In this document: positions 17,670 through 25,995 of the stretch, piece by piece
Position numbering within the stretch: the first letter of the stretch is position 1
Layout: each line of letters starts with the position of its first letter
From: DASYXZ01 sp035308965
GTDB lineage: Bacteria; Acidobacteriota; Terriglobia; UBA7540
Length of the DNA stretch: 64,000 nucleotides
Assembly: GCA_035308965.1 (NCBI GenBank)
Contig: DATGFN010000025.1
Span: forward strand, 62,001 to 126,000
Direction: 5' to 3'
Made by a program: the position numbers and the translations under genes
The notes under the pieces: model-generated
Database searches by the model: none
Told to the model about the DNA's origin: nothing
Seen by the model: only the letters and a program-made list of their open reading frames with translations

Positions 17670-18476
17670 ATGAGGAGGCTGGCTTTGAGTCAAAGTCAAC
17701 TGAAGGGATCGTTGCTATTGGCAGGTTTTTTGTTCGTGGCCACAGCCGCGCGCGCGGATGAGTGGACGAAAAAATACTCGCTGGACGGGAAGGGCGAGGT
17801 TCGGGTGCAAACCTCCGATGGCAATGTGGACGTTCGCGCTGGTTCCGGCAATTCAGTGGACGCTCGAGTAACCACGACGGGCTGGAGAATCGGGCCCGAA
17901 GAAGTCCGGGTGTCCGAGCGGCAGATGGGCAACCGGGTGGAGTTGGAGGTTCATTTGCCACACGCCAATTGGAATTTGGGGAAGCGCACGGTGCACATCG
18001 AACTGACTGTACCCCACGAATGCGACCTGGAAATTCGCACCAGCGACGGGAACATCACAACCGAAGGAGTGAAGGGAGAATTGCGGTTGTCCTCCGGCGA
18101 TGGAAACATTCGAGCCGCGTCGCTGGAAGGCTCGCTCGATGCGGGCACCAGCGACGGCAATTTAACCGTTGAAGGCCGTTTTGACCGGCTGAATTTGAAA
18201 TCAGGCGACGGCCGGATTGATGCCCGGGTGAACACCGGTTCAAAGATGGCGGAAGACTGGTCCCTGCGCAGTGGCGATGGTGACGTGGCGCTTCGCCTTC
18301 CGGGAAATTTTGCCGCCGACCTTAATCTGCATACCGGCGACGGCCACATCCAACTCGGTTTTCCGGTCACGATGTCGGGCTCGTTGCGCGAAACGGATAT
18401 CCACGGAAAAATCAATGGGGGCGGGCTCAACCTCACCGTTCATACCGGTGATGGTTCCATCCGGGTCGAAAAATGA
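17670..18476 (+). CDS. Exported DUF4097 beta-repeat protein
   Basis: 268 residues beginning with a signal peptide (LKGSLLLAGFLFVATAARA). The mature part is a run of short beta repeats, each turning on SDGN or GDG: VQTSDGNVDV, RTSDGNITTE, SSGDGNIRAA, GTSDGNLTVE, KSGDGRIDAR, RSGDGDVALR, HTGDGHIQLG and HTGDGSIRVE. This is the DUF4097 (putative adhesin, right-handed beta-helix-like) pattern. It is likely a periplasmic or surface protein, with no enzyme motif. It stands alone after tRNA-Glu and is the first chromosomal gene past the element. Confidence 0.85.
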   Translation: MRRLALSQSQLKGSLLLAGFLFVATAARADEWTKKYSLDGKGEVRVQTSDGNVDVRAGSGNSVDARVTTTGWRIGPEEVRVSERQMGNRVELEVHLPHANWNLGKRTVHIELTVPHECDLEIRTSDGNITTEGVKGELRLSSGDGNIRAASLEGSLDAGTSDGNLTVEGRFDRLNLKSGDGRIDARVNTGSKMAEDWSLRSGDGDVALRLPGNFAADLNLHTGDGHIQLGFPVTMSGSLRETDIHGKINGGGLNLTVHTGDGSIRVEK

Positions 18477-18654
18477 TACTCAAGTTCAAAGACTAAACAA
18501 TCTCTTGCCAAGGCGCGACGCCGCAAAGCATGCCTCAGAAACTTTTTGATCTTTCTGGCGAGCCTCTGCGCCTTAGCGGCTTGGCGTGAGATTGTTCAGC
18601 TTTTCGCGAGTCTTCGCAGAGCGTCCGTGTGAAATTTCCCAATCATGGGGAAAT

Positions 18655-19569
18655 TCAGAAGAGTCTTCCGGTTTCTCCAGCGTGACTCAGGGCGGCTTCG
18701 GGCTCGCGGATTTTTTCCAGTTCCGGGTAGTGCTCCAGCAATGTTTCCGGCACCCGCACCGGGGCCTTGGAAACCATGCTCACCAACTGCAATCCGTTGG
18801 CCACCGCTTTTCCCCGAAAATGGTTGTTGGTGATCACGTAAGTGGCGTCGGTCCTCTGCGCCACGGTCTCAATTCTTTTGGCCCACGGCTCGAGTTCGGC
18901 GAGGCTGTAATAATAATTGTAGCGTTCCGCAGCATTGTCACGTGTGCTGAACCAGTGCTCGTAATTCCGCCCGTGCAGGCGCACGTAACCCACTGGCGCG
19001 GTGGTGCGCTCCGTCGCCCCCAGCGAACGGCCAATCACCGGCTGGTCAATGTTACAGAATCCCACGCCAAGGTTTTCCAGCATCTGGAAAATCTCGGGCT
19101 GGTTCCAGGAGCTGTGCCGGATTTCCACCACCAGCGGGTACTCCATGAATAGCATCACCAGCCCGCCCAGGTATTCCCGATTCTCTTTTTCGTTCTTGAA
19201 TGACCAGGGAAACTGAAGCAGCAGCGCGCCCAGGCGTCCGGCATCCATCAGCGGCTTCAAGCTCTCTTTAAAAGTTTTTTCGTCCTGGCGGCTGGAGGAG
19301 CGTTCGTGGGTGAATCGCTGCCAAAGCTTGGCCGTGAATCTGAAATTCGGGTTATGCGAGATCCTCCGCACCCAGTCCCGGGTCATTTTGGGGGCGGGTG
19401 GATGGTAAAAAGTGGTGTTGATTTCAATAGTGTCAAAGTATTGGGCGAGATACGCGCCGGCGTGGAAATCTCTGGGCTTGTGGGTGGGATAGACGATCCC
19501 TTCCCAATCCGGATAAGACCATCCGGCGGGGCCGATTCGGACTCTACTTGCAGGCGTGGGTCCCTTCAT
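18655..19569 (-). CDS. DUF72 family protein (chromosomal copy)
   Basis: 304 residues with the DUF72 features GPAGWSYPDW, FDTIEINTTFYHPP, GALLLQFPWS, VEIRHSSW, GYVRLHGRN and VITNNHFRGKA. Only the core motifs are shared with the copy at 4752; lengths and linkers differ, so they are old paralogues or independent acquisitions. It is a TIM-barrel protein of unknown reaction. The C-terminus ends in a short Glu/Ala-rich helix. Confidence 0.9.
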   Translation of the reverse strand: MKGPTPASRVRIGPAGWSYPDWEGIVYPTHKPRDFHAGAYLAQYFDTIEINTTFYHPPAPKMTRDWVRRISHNPNFRFTAKLWQRFTHERSSSRQDEKTFKESLKPLMDAGRLGALLLQFPWSFKNEKENREYLGGLVMLFMEYPLVVEIRHSSWNQPEIFQMLENLGVGFCNIDQPVIGRSLGATERTTAPVGYVRLHGRNYEHWFSTRDNAAERYNYYYSLAELEPWAKRIETVAQRTDATYVITNNHFRGKAVANGLQLVSMVSKAPVRVPETLLEHYPELEKIREPEAALSHAGETGRLF

Positions 19570-19667
19570 GTTCGCCTTTTATTCGCCATTATTTTAAGCC
19601 CGCCATGGCCCCTTGTCAAGCGCCTTGTGCAGTTGGAATTGCCCTGATTCAGTGCGGCCCCCGGGTT

Positions 19668-19803
19668 GTCATTCCCGCGAAGGCGGGAATCCAATCATCT
19701 AAATTATTAGTGATGCGTAGAGGAAAAACTGGATTCGCCGCCTTCGCGGGAATGACCCGCCGCGGCGGGCCTCCAAATGAAACCAACTCCAAATGACGAC
19801 ACT
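19668..19803. repeat. R1 palindromic repeat, copy a
   Basis: The core is two inward-facing hairpins: GTCATTCCCGCGAAGGCGGG at the left and its near-complement CGCCTTCGCGGGAATGAC at the right (to 19756), with AAATTATTAG between. A tail with CCGCCGCGGCGGG and TCCAAATGACGACAC follows. Core and tail recur at 27.5, 34.5 and 40.6 kb. It is a REPIN or small MITE-like element. Confidence 0.8.
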
Positions 19804-19889
19804 TCCCGCGCATAAGATTTGTTGCTCTCCGCCGGAGGTGCGGATAGAATCATGCGCGCACCAAAATCCTGAACCAACGCAGGTGATGC

Positions 19890-20411
19890 ATGACCGAATG
19901 GACTGGGCCGCTGCAAATTCGTCCGGCGCGACGCGAAGATGCCAAGGAAATTGCCCGCATTTACAATCAGGGCGTGCAGGACCGCGCGGCCACCTTTGAG
20001 AATTCGTATGTAACTCCGGAAGAACGTTACCTGTGGATTGTCTCCCGCCCCGACCAGTATCCCGTGCTGGTGGCGGAAGTGAAGCACACCATGATGGGCT
20101 GGTCATCGCTCACTCCTTACAGTCCGCGCGCCTGCTACAAAGGCATAGCCGAGCTCTCGATCTACGTGGAGCGCACCCTGCGCGGCCACGGCGTGGCTCA
20201 CCCGCTGATGAAAGCCATGCAGGACGCGGCGCGCGAAAAAGGATTTTACAAATTAGTGGGACGCCTTTTGGCGGACAATGAGCCCGCGCGCATCCTCTGC
20301 CAGCAAATGGGCTGGAAAGAAGTGGGTGTGCATGAAAAACACGGGAAGCTTGGCGACGAGTGGCATGACCTTCTTCTGGTGGAATTCATGATTTCGGAAA
20401 ACATGAAATAA
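19890..20411 (+). CDS. GNAT acetyltransferase (phosphinothricin-type)
   Basis: 173 residues. LQIRPARREDAKEIARIYNQ at the start and ERTLRGHGVAHPLMKA (the acetyl-CoA loop, RGxGxA-like) are GNAT features. TFENSYVTPEER, RACYKGIAELSIYVE and the late GKLGDEWHDLLLVE closely follow the phosphinothricin/methionine sulfoximine N-acetyltransferase subfamily, which acetylates glutamate-analogue amines. It is monocistronic; the R4 repeat lies just downstream. Confidence 0.85.
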   Translation: MTEWTGPLQIRPARREDAKEIARIYNQGVQDRAATFENSYVTPEERYLWIVSRPDQYPVLVAEVKHTMMGWSSLTPYSPRACYKGIAELSIYVERTLRGHGVAHPLMKAMQDAAREKGFYKLVGRLLADNEPARILCQQMGWKEVGVHEKHGKLGDEWHDLLLVEFMISENMK

Positions 20412-20458
20412 GGCGCCGCTGCCTTGTGTCAGATTGCCGCTGCCTTGCGTCAGATTTT

Positions 20459-20526
20459 TGTAGCGCCGACCTTCAGGTCGGCATTCTGAATTTGCTTGAC
20501 GTGCCGACCTGAAGGTCGGCGCTACA
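20459..20526. repeat. R4 perfect inverted repeat
   Basis: TGTAGCGCCGACCTTCAGGT runs into CGGC, and after a spacer of about 20 bp the exact complement closes with GCCGACCTGAAGGTCGGCG then CTACA. Each arm itself contains the small palindrome ACCTTCAGGT. Just upstream are two near-identical 20 bp direct repeats (CGCTGCCTTGTGTCAGAT). It may terminate the GNAT gene or be a REP-type mobile palindrome; there is no T-run. Confidence 0.7.
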
Positions 20527-20570
20527 AGAGCGACATTGATCCACCTCCGGCGGGGTCCATACTTTTTCCC

Positions 20571-21572
20571 ATGCAACATTCGCGATACGCATCGGGGCTG
20601 ATGATCGCTCTTGCTAGTGGCGCACTGGGTTTTTTGCCAGCCGTGGCGCAGAATCCCGTTACCGATCCCAATGTTAGGCAGACGCTCCTTTTTGTCGGCG
20701 ATGTGATGCTTTCCCGCAGCGTGGGCGCCAAAATGAAGGCGGTGCGCGACTGGAACTATCCCTTCGAGAAAATTGCGGACACTCTGCGCGGCGCCGACCT
20801 GACCTATGCCAACCTCGAATGTCCCGTGTCGGACACCGGAGCCGACCAGCACCACCTCTATTCTTTTCGCGCCGATCCGCTGGTGATTGACGGCTTGAAG
20901 TTCGCGGGCTTCAGCGTGCTGGGCGTGGCCAACAATCACATGTACGACTGGGGCCGCCCTGCGCTGCTCGATACCGTCCATCGCCTGCGCGTTGCCGGCC
21001 TGCATCCGGTGGGAGCAGGCGCGAACGAACTCGAAGCTCACTACCCCGTCATCGTGAACATGAAGGGGGTGCGCGTGGCTTTTCTTGCCTATGTCGGCAT
21101 CCCGCCCGAAGAGGCCACGGCCGACGCGGACCAGCCCGGCGTCGCGTGGCTGGAGGGCGACCGCGTGATGAGCGACATTCGATTTGCGCGTCCTCTCGCC
21201 GACGTGCTGATTGTCTGCCTGCACTGGGGCACGGAGTATGCTCCCCGGCCCGATTGGAAACAGGTGGAGCTCGCTCACCAGATGATTGACGCGGGCGCCG
21301 ACCTGGTGGTGGGCGGCCATCCGCACGTAGTCCAACCCTGCGAGTTCTACCACGGCCGCTGGATCGCTTATAGCCTGGGGAATTTCATTTTTGACCAGCG
21401 TTGGCCAAGCACCCATCACGGCCTCATGTTGCGGGTCACGCTCACCGGCAAACAGGTGACCGACGCCACGCCTATTCCGATCACTATTGACAGCGGTTTT
21501 CAGGCGTTTCTCACTCCGCCCGCGCCGCCCAAACGTACACCCGCAAAAAATCCTGTCCTGCGCGCGCAATAG
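20571..21572 (+). CDS. CapA family exported protein
   Basis: From ATG 20571 the protein starts with a signal peptide (YASGLMIALASGALGFLPAV). Metallophosphatase-like motifs of the CapA/PgsA family follow: LLFVGDVMLSR, YANLECPV, GVANNHMYDWG, CLHWGTEY, VVGGHPHVVQP and YSLGNFIFD. CapA proteins support poly-gamma-glutamate or capsule synthesis, but homologues also act elsewhere, and no capB or capC is nearby. 333 residues, full length; the Pro/Lys-rich tail is probably disordered. Confidence 0.9.
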   Translation: MQHSRYASGLMIALASGALGFLPAVAQNPVTDPNVRQTLLFVGDVMLSRSVGAKMKAVRDWNYPFEKIADTLRGADLTYANLECPVSDTGADQHHLYSFRADPLVIDGLKFAGFSVLGVANNHMYDWGRPALLDTVHRLRVAGLHPVGAGANELEAHYPVIVNMKGVRVAFLAYVGIPPEEATADADQPGVAWLEGDRVMSDIRFARPLADVLIVCLHWGTEYAPRPDWKQVELAHQMIDAGADLVVGGHPHVVQPCEFYHGRWIAYSLGNFIFDQRWPSTHHGLMLRVTLTGKQVTDATPIPITIDSGFQAFLTPPAPPKRTPAKNPVLRAQ

Positions 21573-21671
21573 TCAATCCGCAGGGGCGGATCGCGAACCC
21601 GCCCCTACACGCAATTGCCATAGCAGGCAGCCTCGATACGCCCTTCGTGTCGTGGACCCGTCCCAATTGTC

Positions 21672-21696
21672 GTCATTCCCGCGCAGACGGGAATCC
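21672..21696. repeat. R1 half-element
   Basis: GTCATTCCCGCGCAGACGGG followed by AATCC matches only the left hairpin of the R1 family. No right half follows. Just upstream at 21580-21607 is another small palindrome (AGGGGCGG ... CCGCCCCT). Confidence 0.6.
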
Positions 21697-21841
21697 ATGC
21701 CGCTTCCTTCCCGTCCTTCGCACGCAGACCTCACAAATTGATTTCTGCGCCACACTCCATCGTGAGCCACCGCGAATCGCTGAACCCGCTCGCATGTGAA
21801 AATAGAGGAGTATAATTGCTTGAGGGATTTCAAAAGGCTCG

Positions 21842-22057
21842 ATGACCAAACTACCGCAAGACATTCTCGACCTTCCGCTTGAGGTTCGCGCCGAGATGGC
21901 AATGAAGGACGCCGTGGAAAAGGTCATCGACGACCACATCCGCTCCGGGCGCCCCATCCACATCTGGCGGGACGGCAAGGTGGTGGAAGTCTCCGCCGAA
22001 GAGTTGCGCGCCCAGCGCACCCGGCCTTCGGACTTTACCCCCACTCCTAACCCCTAG
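21842..22057 (+). CDS. Small hypothetical protein (71 aa)
   Basis: Acidic, helical start (LPLEVRAEMAMKDAVEKVID), then a strand-turn-strand RPIHIWRDGKVVEVSAEELR. The W-R-D-G-K-V hairpin looks conserved rather than random, which supports coding. A short Pro-rich tail follows. It may be an antitoxin-like or regulatory small protein, but I know no family name. A weak AAAAGG ribosome site precedes it. Confidence 0.55.
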   Translation: MTKLPQDILDLPLEVRAEMAMKDAVEKVIDDHIRSGRPIHIWRDGKVVEVSAEELRAQRTRPSDFTPTPNP

Positions 22058-22186
22058 CACCTTGCCCCTAACACCTGACTTGATTTGTTGATTGTGGCTG
22101 CAATAAGGTTTATATTATTTCCCGGCGCCGAAACCAAAAAAGATTCCTGGTCAACTTCTACGGCTCGGCGCGCCGAAAGGATCAAT

Positions 22187-22624
22187 GTGAGTAAATTGTA
22201 TCCAGTACCGGAACGCATTCGGGAACAGTGTGACCAACCGAAGTACTCAAAATGGCTGCACCGAAAAGCAACGGCACATGTTAGGCGTGATCGGAAGCGT
22301 GGAATGATATGCACAGTTTCGCAGTACAAGGCAGAGATCCACACTGCAGTCTGCGAGTTTGGTCAAGCGGATTTCTACACAGGCGAGGCACTAGAGTGGT
22401 CATTAGTTAGTACATTTGATAATGAATCCGCGAAAGCCGGCCGAGCTCGATACAAAAAGACTTTTGCGATGCTGCCTACAATTGATCACACCTTTGACGG
22501 GCAAGGCCGACCGAAGTTCGTCATCTGCTCGTGGTATGTAAACGATGCGAAAAGCGATTTAACCGTTGACGAGTTCTATCAATTGTGTGAACGGGTACTG
22601 AAATTTCGTGACGAGAGCCTTTAA
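22187..22624 (+). CDS. HNH-like nuclease-type protein
   Basis: GTG 22187 follows AAAGGATCAAT and is the best start; the upstream open frame to 22085 lacks a ribosome site. 145 residues. KYSKWLHRKATAHVRRD is a basic helix, then DFYTGEALEW, then PTIDHTFDGQGRPKFVICSW and VNDAKSDLTVDEFYQLC. The DH ... N-DxKSDL spacing matches a beta-beta-alpha (HNH) metal finger in which His and Asn are key. It lies upstream of the DUF262/HEPN pair, separated by repeat R2. It might supply the nuclease missing from the DUF262 protein. Confidence 0.6.
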   Translation: MSKLYPVPERIREQCDQPKYSKWLHRKATAHVRRDRKRGMICTVSQYKAEIHTAVCEFGQADFYTGEALEWSLVSTFDNESAKAGRARYKKTFAMLPTIDHTFDGQGRPKFVICSWYVNDAKSDLTVDEFYQLCERVLKFRDESL

Positions 22625-22649
22625 CACGCATGGGGTTCGCGAGTCAGAT

Positions 22650-22738
22650 GGGAGCCACGGCATGCTTTTTATGCTGTGGGCTTTTATAGGATTCGGCGAT
22701 CGACAAGCCAACGGCACCAAAGCCGTGCCGAGGCTACC
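22650..22738. repeat. R2 structured repeat, copy 1
   Basis: Outer arms GGGAGCC and GGCTACC. Inside are a first hairpin (ACGGCAT ... ATGCTGT followed by GGGCTTTT) and a second (ACGGCAC caaa GCCGTGCC). Stem sequences differ from those of the other R2 copies, but pairing is kept. It sits between the HNH-like and DUF262 genes. Confidence 0.65.
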
Positions 22739-22776
22739 CCCTCCGGGGACCGGGGATACCACAGTAGGAGGTTTGA

Positions 22777-23784
22777 ATGGATCGCGTCGAATACGAAAAA
22801 CATATCGTCCAAGATTTGGTCAATCTCTTCAAAAGCGGCGAGCTGAATATAAATCCATGGTACCAGAGGCGATCTGTGTGGCTCCAGCCCCAGAAGGCGT
22901 ATCTCATTAATACGCTCTTTGAGAAGAAACCAATTCCCTCTCTTTACGTCCGACATTCATTAGACATCGACGCCGAAAAAAGCATTCGGGAGGTTGTCGA
23001 CGGCCAGCAACGGATTAGGGCAATTCTGGAGTACTCGGAGGACTCCTTTGCAGCCAAGCATCCCGGTCACCCAAAGCCGGTAAAGTACTCCCAGCTAAAA
23101 AGGGCGGAGGCGGAGAGCTTTAAACTCACGAGTCTGTCCGTTGGGTACCTGCTGGGCGCGACTGACGAAGACGTGATAGAGATCTTTGGAAGATTAAACT
23201 CCGTCGCCAAGACCTTAAATCCACAAGAAAAGCGAAACGCCAAATTCAGTGGGGAATTTAAGCAATTCTGTCTAAGACAGGCCGCAAAGCGCCTCGCCGT
23301 TTGGCGTGATCTCACTATATTCAGCGCCAACGACATAGCGAGGATGGAGGAGGTTCAGTTCATATCTGATCTTACTTTGAACATGATAGAAGGGCTCTCT
23401 GATTATAGCACTTCGCGCCTTGATAAGATGTATGAGAAGTATGACGAAGAGTTCGAGCAAGAGCCTCAATTTACTTCCCGACTCGAAGAGCTCTTTACCC
23501 GTATTGTTAGCCTAAAGCCCGAAAGCTTTCGCGAAACTGTGTTTAGGAGACCGCCCCTGTTCTTTTCCCTCTGCCTTATCCTTGATTCCGCGAAACAGAT
23601 GCTCCCGATAAGCAGGGTTGAGTCCGCCTTACATGCAATTGATGGCGTACTTAGTTCCGACATCCCAATTTCGGAAAGACGACGTGACGAGGCCGACTTT
23701 ATTGCAGCTTGCAAGGCCAGTACTCAGAGAATAAGCCAGAGAACTGTGAGGGACTCCTTCATTCGAAAGCGTCTCGGCCTGTGA
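22777..23784 (+). CDS. DUF262 (GmrS/ParB-like) protein
   Basis: 335 residues. WYQRRSVWLQPQKAYLINTL near residue 30 and REVVDGQQRIRAIL near 70 are the DUF262 core, a ParB/Srx-like fold in which the DGQQR loop is the hallmark (nucleotide hydrolysis in the modification-dependent restriction enzyme GmrSD). FGRLNSVAKTLNPQEKRNAK is the other conserved block. The C-terminal third is helical and has no DUF1524 HNH domain, unlike fused GmrSD. GGAGGTTTGA stands before ATG. The HEPN-like gene starts 6 bp after the stop, so the pair is one operon. Confidence 0.85.
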   Translation: MDRVEYEKHIVQDLVNLFKSGELNINPWYQRRSVWLQPQKAYLINTLFEKKPIPSLYVRHSLDIDAEKSIREVVDGQQRIRAILEYSEDSFAAKHPGHPKPVKYSQLKRAEAESFKLTSLSVGYLLGATDEDVIEIFGRLNSVAKTLNPQEKRNAKFSGEFKQFCLRQAAKRLAVWRDLTIFSANDIARMEEVQFISDLTLNMIEGLSDYSTSRLDKMYEKYDEEFEQEPQFTSRLEELFTRIVSLKPESFRETVFRRPPLFFSLCLILDSAKQMLPISRVESALHAIDGVLSSDIPISERRRDEADFIAACKASTQRISQRTVRDSFIRKRLGL

Positions 23785-23790
23785 GGCGGT

Positions 23791-24396
23791 ATGGCGAGTA
23801 TTTTGGCTGATTACCGCCATCACGACATGGAGACAGCTAGGTTGCTTAGCCTCTGCCAAACACTCGGCGACCTCACTCCTGTTCACCAAAAGCTTGTCGG
23901 CGAGATAATCCATCTACGCCTGTTCAGCCTCTTTGAGAATCTAGCGTCATCAGTGGTTTCTAAGCTCGCGTGCGGCGCTCCCTACGCCGACGGTACGGGC
24001 CCCGCACTCCTGCAAAGAGCGACCTCGATTCAGAACGCGAGAGGGCTTTTCAAAACCCTCGGGCGTACGCGACCTGTGCATCAACCCAGATGGTCGACGG
24101 CAAGCGAGATTAAGGACAACATCAAGTTTGTGATCGATCCGGGCGACAACGTACATCGAGTGCTCGATGCGAACGCCTCGCTAATTGACGAAATGCGGCG
24201 GGTGCGCAATAGGGTGGCCCACAATAACCCTACCTCTCGGGAAAACTACAGGCAGGTTGTGCGATCTCACTACGGTGCATCCCCTAACCACGTGACTCCG
24301 GGACTTTTACTCGTCACTCCCCGCTTCAGCCCTCCTCTCGTGGAGCAGTACATAAAGAAGCAGAGAATCATCGCAAAGGATTTAGTTAAAGCATAA
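23791..24396 (+). CDS. HEPN-like (RiboL-PSP/MAE_28990-type) protein
   Basis: 201 residues, largely alpha-helical, with IDEMRRVRNRVAHNNPTSRE near 130-150. The R-x4-H (RNRVAH) motif is the RNase signature of HEPN domains, and FENLASSVVSKLACG fits the first helix of the RiboL-PSP/MAE_28990 group. Such HEPN proteins are often found beside DUF262 genes and are thought to act as RNases in defence. It starts 6 bp after the DUF262 stop, with GAGGCGGT as a weak ribosome site. The RNase role is inferred. Confidence 0.7.
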   Translation: MASILADYRHHDMETARLLSLCQTLGDLTPVHQKLVGEIIHLRLFSLFENLASSVVSKLACGAPYADGTGPALLQRATSIQNARGLFKTLGRTRPVHQPRWSTASEIKDNIKFVIDPGDNVHRVLDANASLIDEMRRVRNRVAHNNPTSRENYRQVVRSHYGASPNHVTPGLLLVTPRFSPPLVEQYIKKQRIIAKDLVKA

Positions 24397-24485
24397 GTGC
24401 GATCTCATTTCGACGAATTGCGGTTGGCCCACGCGTGGCGTTCCTTTGGACATACGCAACTTGCCAATCCTCCTCAAATCAAGCT

Positions 24486-24570
24486 GGTAGCCACCACACC
24501 GTCCTCGTGCCGTGGGCTCTTGTTGTCTCCACCGAAAAAGCCGCGGCAAAGAAAACTTGCCGCGGCTACC
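24486..24570. repeat. R2 structured repeat, copy 2
   Basis: GGTAGCC at the left and GGCTACC at the right can pair. Internal hairpins are AGCCACcaca ... GTGGGCT and GCCGCGGCAA ... TTGCCGCGGC. It sits between the HEPN-like and zinc-ribbon genes. Confidence 0.75.
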
Positions 24571-24685
24571 CTCTGTTTTCCGATCAGGCATAGGCCACAG
24601 ACATTTTAATTCTTGCATGCGGGGCGCTATAATGCGTTGCCCGGGAAGGAATGCTCGCGAGCGTGGTTTCACCGAGGTGCGAACC

Positions 24686-25003
24686 ATGGCGGATCCAGTG
24701 CGACGACTAGCCGATTTGATCGACGACTATTGCCCTGACTGCAAGGTGATCCTAACCCACGTCATTGCGAGCATGGTAGATGGACAAGTGGGAAAAGTCA
24801 TTTGCCGGAGGTGCCTAGCCGAACATGCATATCTTAACGAAGTTGGGCCAAAGCGACAGGTGTTTAAACTTCACCGGGACGCCGATCCCAGGCTAGTGTC
24901 GAAGTTTTTCGAACCGGGTGTTTCCTGGCCAGCAAAATCTGAAGAGAAGCCAAATCTTGATGGTTATGACAGGTGGGCCCCCGATCGTATTAAAAGACGT
25001 TGA
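24686..25003 (+). CDS. Small zinc-ribbon-type protein
   Basis: From ATG 24686 (the frame is open further upstream but crosses repeat R2), 105 residues. DDYCPDCKVILTHVIASMVD and KVICRRCLAEHAYLNE give two CxxC pairs about 25 residues apart with a beta-hairpin between, a classic zinc ribbon. I recall similar small proteins as common in Acidobacteriota, with no assigned role. The C-terminal tail is basic (DRIKRR). Confidence 0.65.
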   Translation: MADPVRRLADLIDDYCPDCKVILTHVIASMVDGQVGKVICRRCLAEHAYLNEVGPKRQVFKLHRDADPRLVSKFFEPGVSWPAKSEEKPNLDGYDRWAPDRIKRR

Positions 25004-25072
25004 GAAGAGGTCGCTTGGGGGGGCTGGCGCAGACCATCCTTGGTCTGCGGTTTTGCGTTGGGTGGTCGGGCA

Positions 25073-25318
25073 TCACAGGTTTTCGCCTTTCGCGGGCTGG
25101 CCGGGAAGCAGGAAAGTTTTCGGATACGATCCCTGGCCGCAGATTTTGAAAGATCCGAAATCCTTGTACCACTCGCCCTCGGGGACTTGCGGGTGGGATT
25201 CGACCCAAATTCGAAGTTTATTCAGGTCGGCGATGCTAATGTTTCGATCTCGCATTCTGTCTATCAGGTGCTGGCGGATTCGGGGCGGGAGGTTGTCCCA
25301 GGTTTTAAGATGCGGCAT
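25073..25318 (-). CDS. Partner protein of the RHH gene, possible toxin
   Basis: 81 residues. NLPPRIRQHLIDRMRDRNIS is a helical segment, then LNKLRIWVESHPQVPEGEWY and KDFGSFKICGQGSYPKTFLL. The W-Y-K-D-F-G-S-F-K strand pair looks conserved. Its ATG overlaps the stop of the ribbon-helix-helix gene (TGATG), the tight coupling seen in toxin-antitoxin pairs. No RNase motif is evident, so toxin status is an inference. Confidence 0.55.
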   Translation of the reverse strand: MPHLKTWDNLPPRIRQHLIDRMRDRNISIADLNKLRIWVESHPQVPEGEWYKDFGSFKICGQGSYPKTFLLPGQPAKGENL

Positions 25319-25575
25319 CAGTCGCCAAAAACCATGCGGCCCAGATCATCGCCGAGCCGCTTAACGTCTTTGGGATCGGTGGCCGTTCGGAAACGCTCGG
25401 CAAGTTCAATGAACTCACGTTGCTTGCGCTTTTGGGCCTCAATCCCCTCTTCCACCAGCTCGACAATCACCCGGTTCGCGCTGAGGCGCCTTTGCTTCGC
25501 CATGCTGCGGACCCGGCGCGCTGTCTCTACCGGAAGGCCTACGCTCTGTCGCACGATTTTGTTGGAGGCTCGCAT
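25318..25575 (-). CDS. Ribbon-helix-helix DNA-binding protein, possible antitoxin
   Basis: 85 residues from ATG 25575 (GGTGGA ribosome site; ATG 25590 is possible but sits in a TATAAT-like box). KIVRQSVGLPVETARRVRSM and RLSANRVIVELVEEGIEAQ form the strand-helix-helix of the CopG/Arc fold. The charged C-terminus would hold the toxin. It is the first gene of the pair and probably autoregulates it. Confidence 0.7.
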   Translation of the reverse strand: MRASNKIVRQSVGLPVETARRVRSMAKQRRLSANRVIVELVEEGIEAQKRKQREFIELAERFRTATDPKDVKRLGDDLGRMVFGD

Positions 25576-25628
25576 TCCACCATTATACACCAGAATGGTG
25601 ATTTTTGATTTTCCGAGGGCAAAGAGCG

Positions 25629-25728
25629 GGTAGCCACTGTCAATCGTCCTCCAATTGACTGTGGGCTCTTCCTATGGACAAAACCCACGGTCACGAATCC
25701 GTCAGTTGACGGACTGACCGTGGCTACC
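25629..25728. repeat. R2 structured repeat, copy 3
   Basis: The longest copy. GGTAGCC and GGCTACC are at the ends; stem 1 is ACTGTCAAT ... ATTGACTGT followed by GGGCTCTT; stem 2 is CACGGTC ... GACCGTG with a nested hairpin (CCGTCAGTTGACGG). It lies between the divergent RHH gene and the FN3 gene, so it may overlap promoters. Confidence 0.75.
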
Positions 25729-25995
25729 ATTGCATTTGTCGGGGTGGCGCCCCGATTGATCGGGGCGACAACAATACTAAAACTTAAATGCATGTCCTCT
25801 TCCGAATCTGTTGATTGTCCCTGGGACTTTAACCCATACATCGCAGAAAACGCGATCCCCCATTGCGGAAGGCCACCTGCGATTCATTCCTTGACCATCG
25901 GGATCAAGAAGCATACACTCCCCACATTCAAAAGCATAGGGCCCAGAGCAGTCCAGGACTGCCTAAACCTACCGCCCGGGCAAGGAGAAACACTA

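Noticed and set aside
20253..21569. 438-codon open frame on the minus strand opposite capA
   Set aside because: The plus strand has clear CapA motifs and a signal peptide; the minus product is rich in His/Arg/Gln with no family signal, as expected of an antisense shadow.
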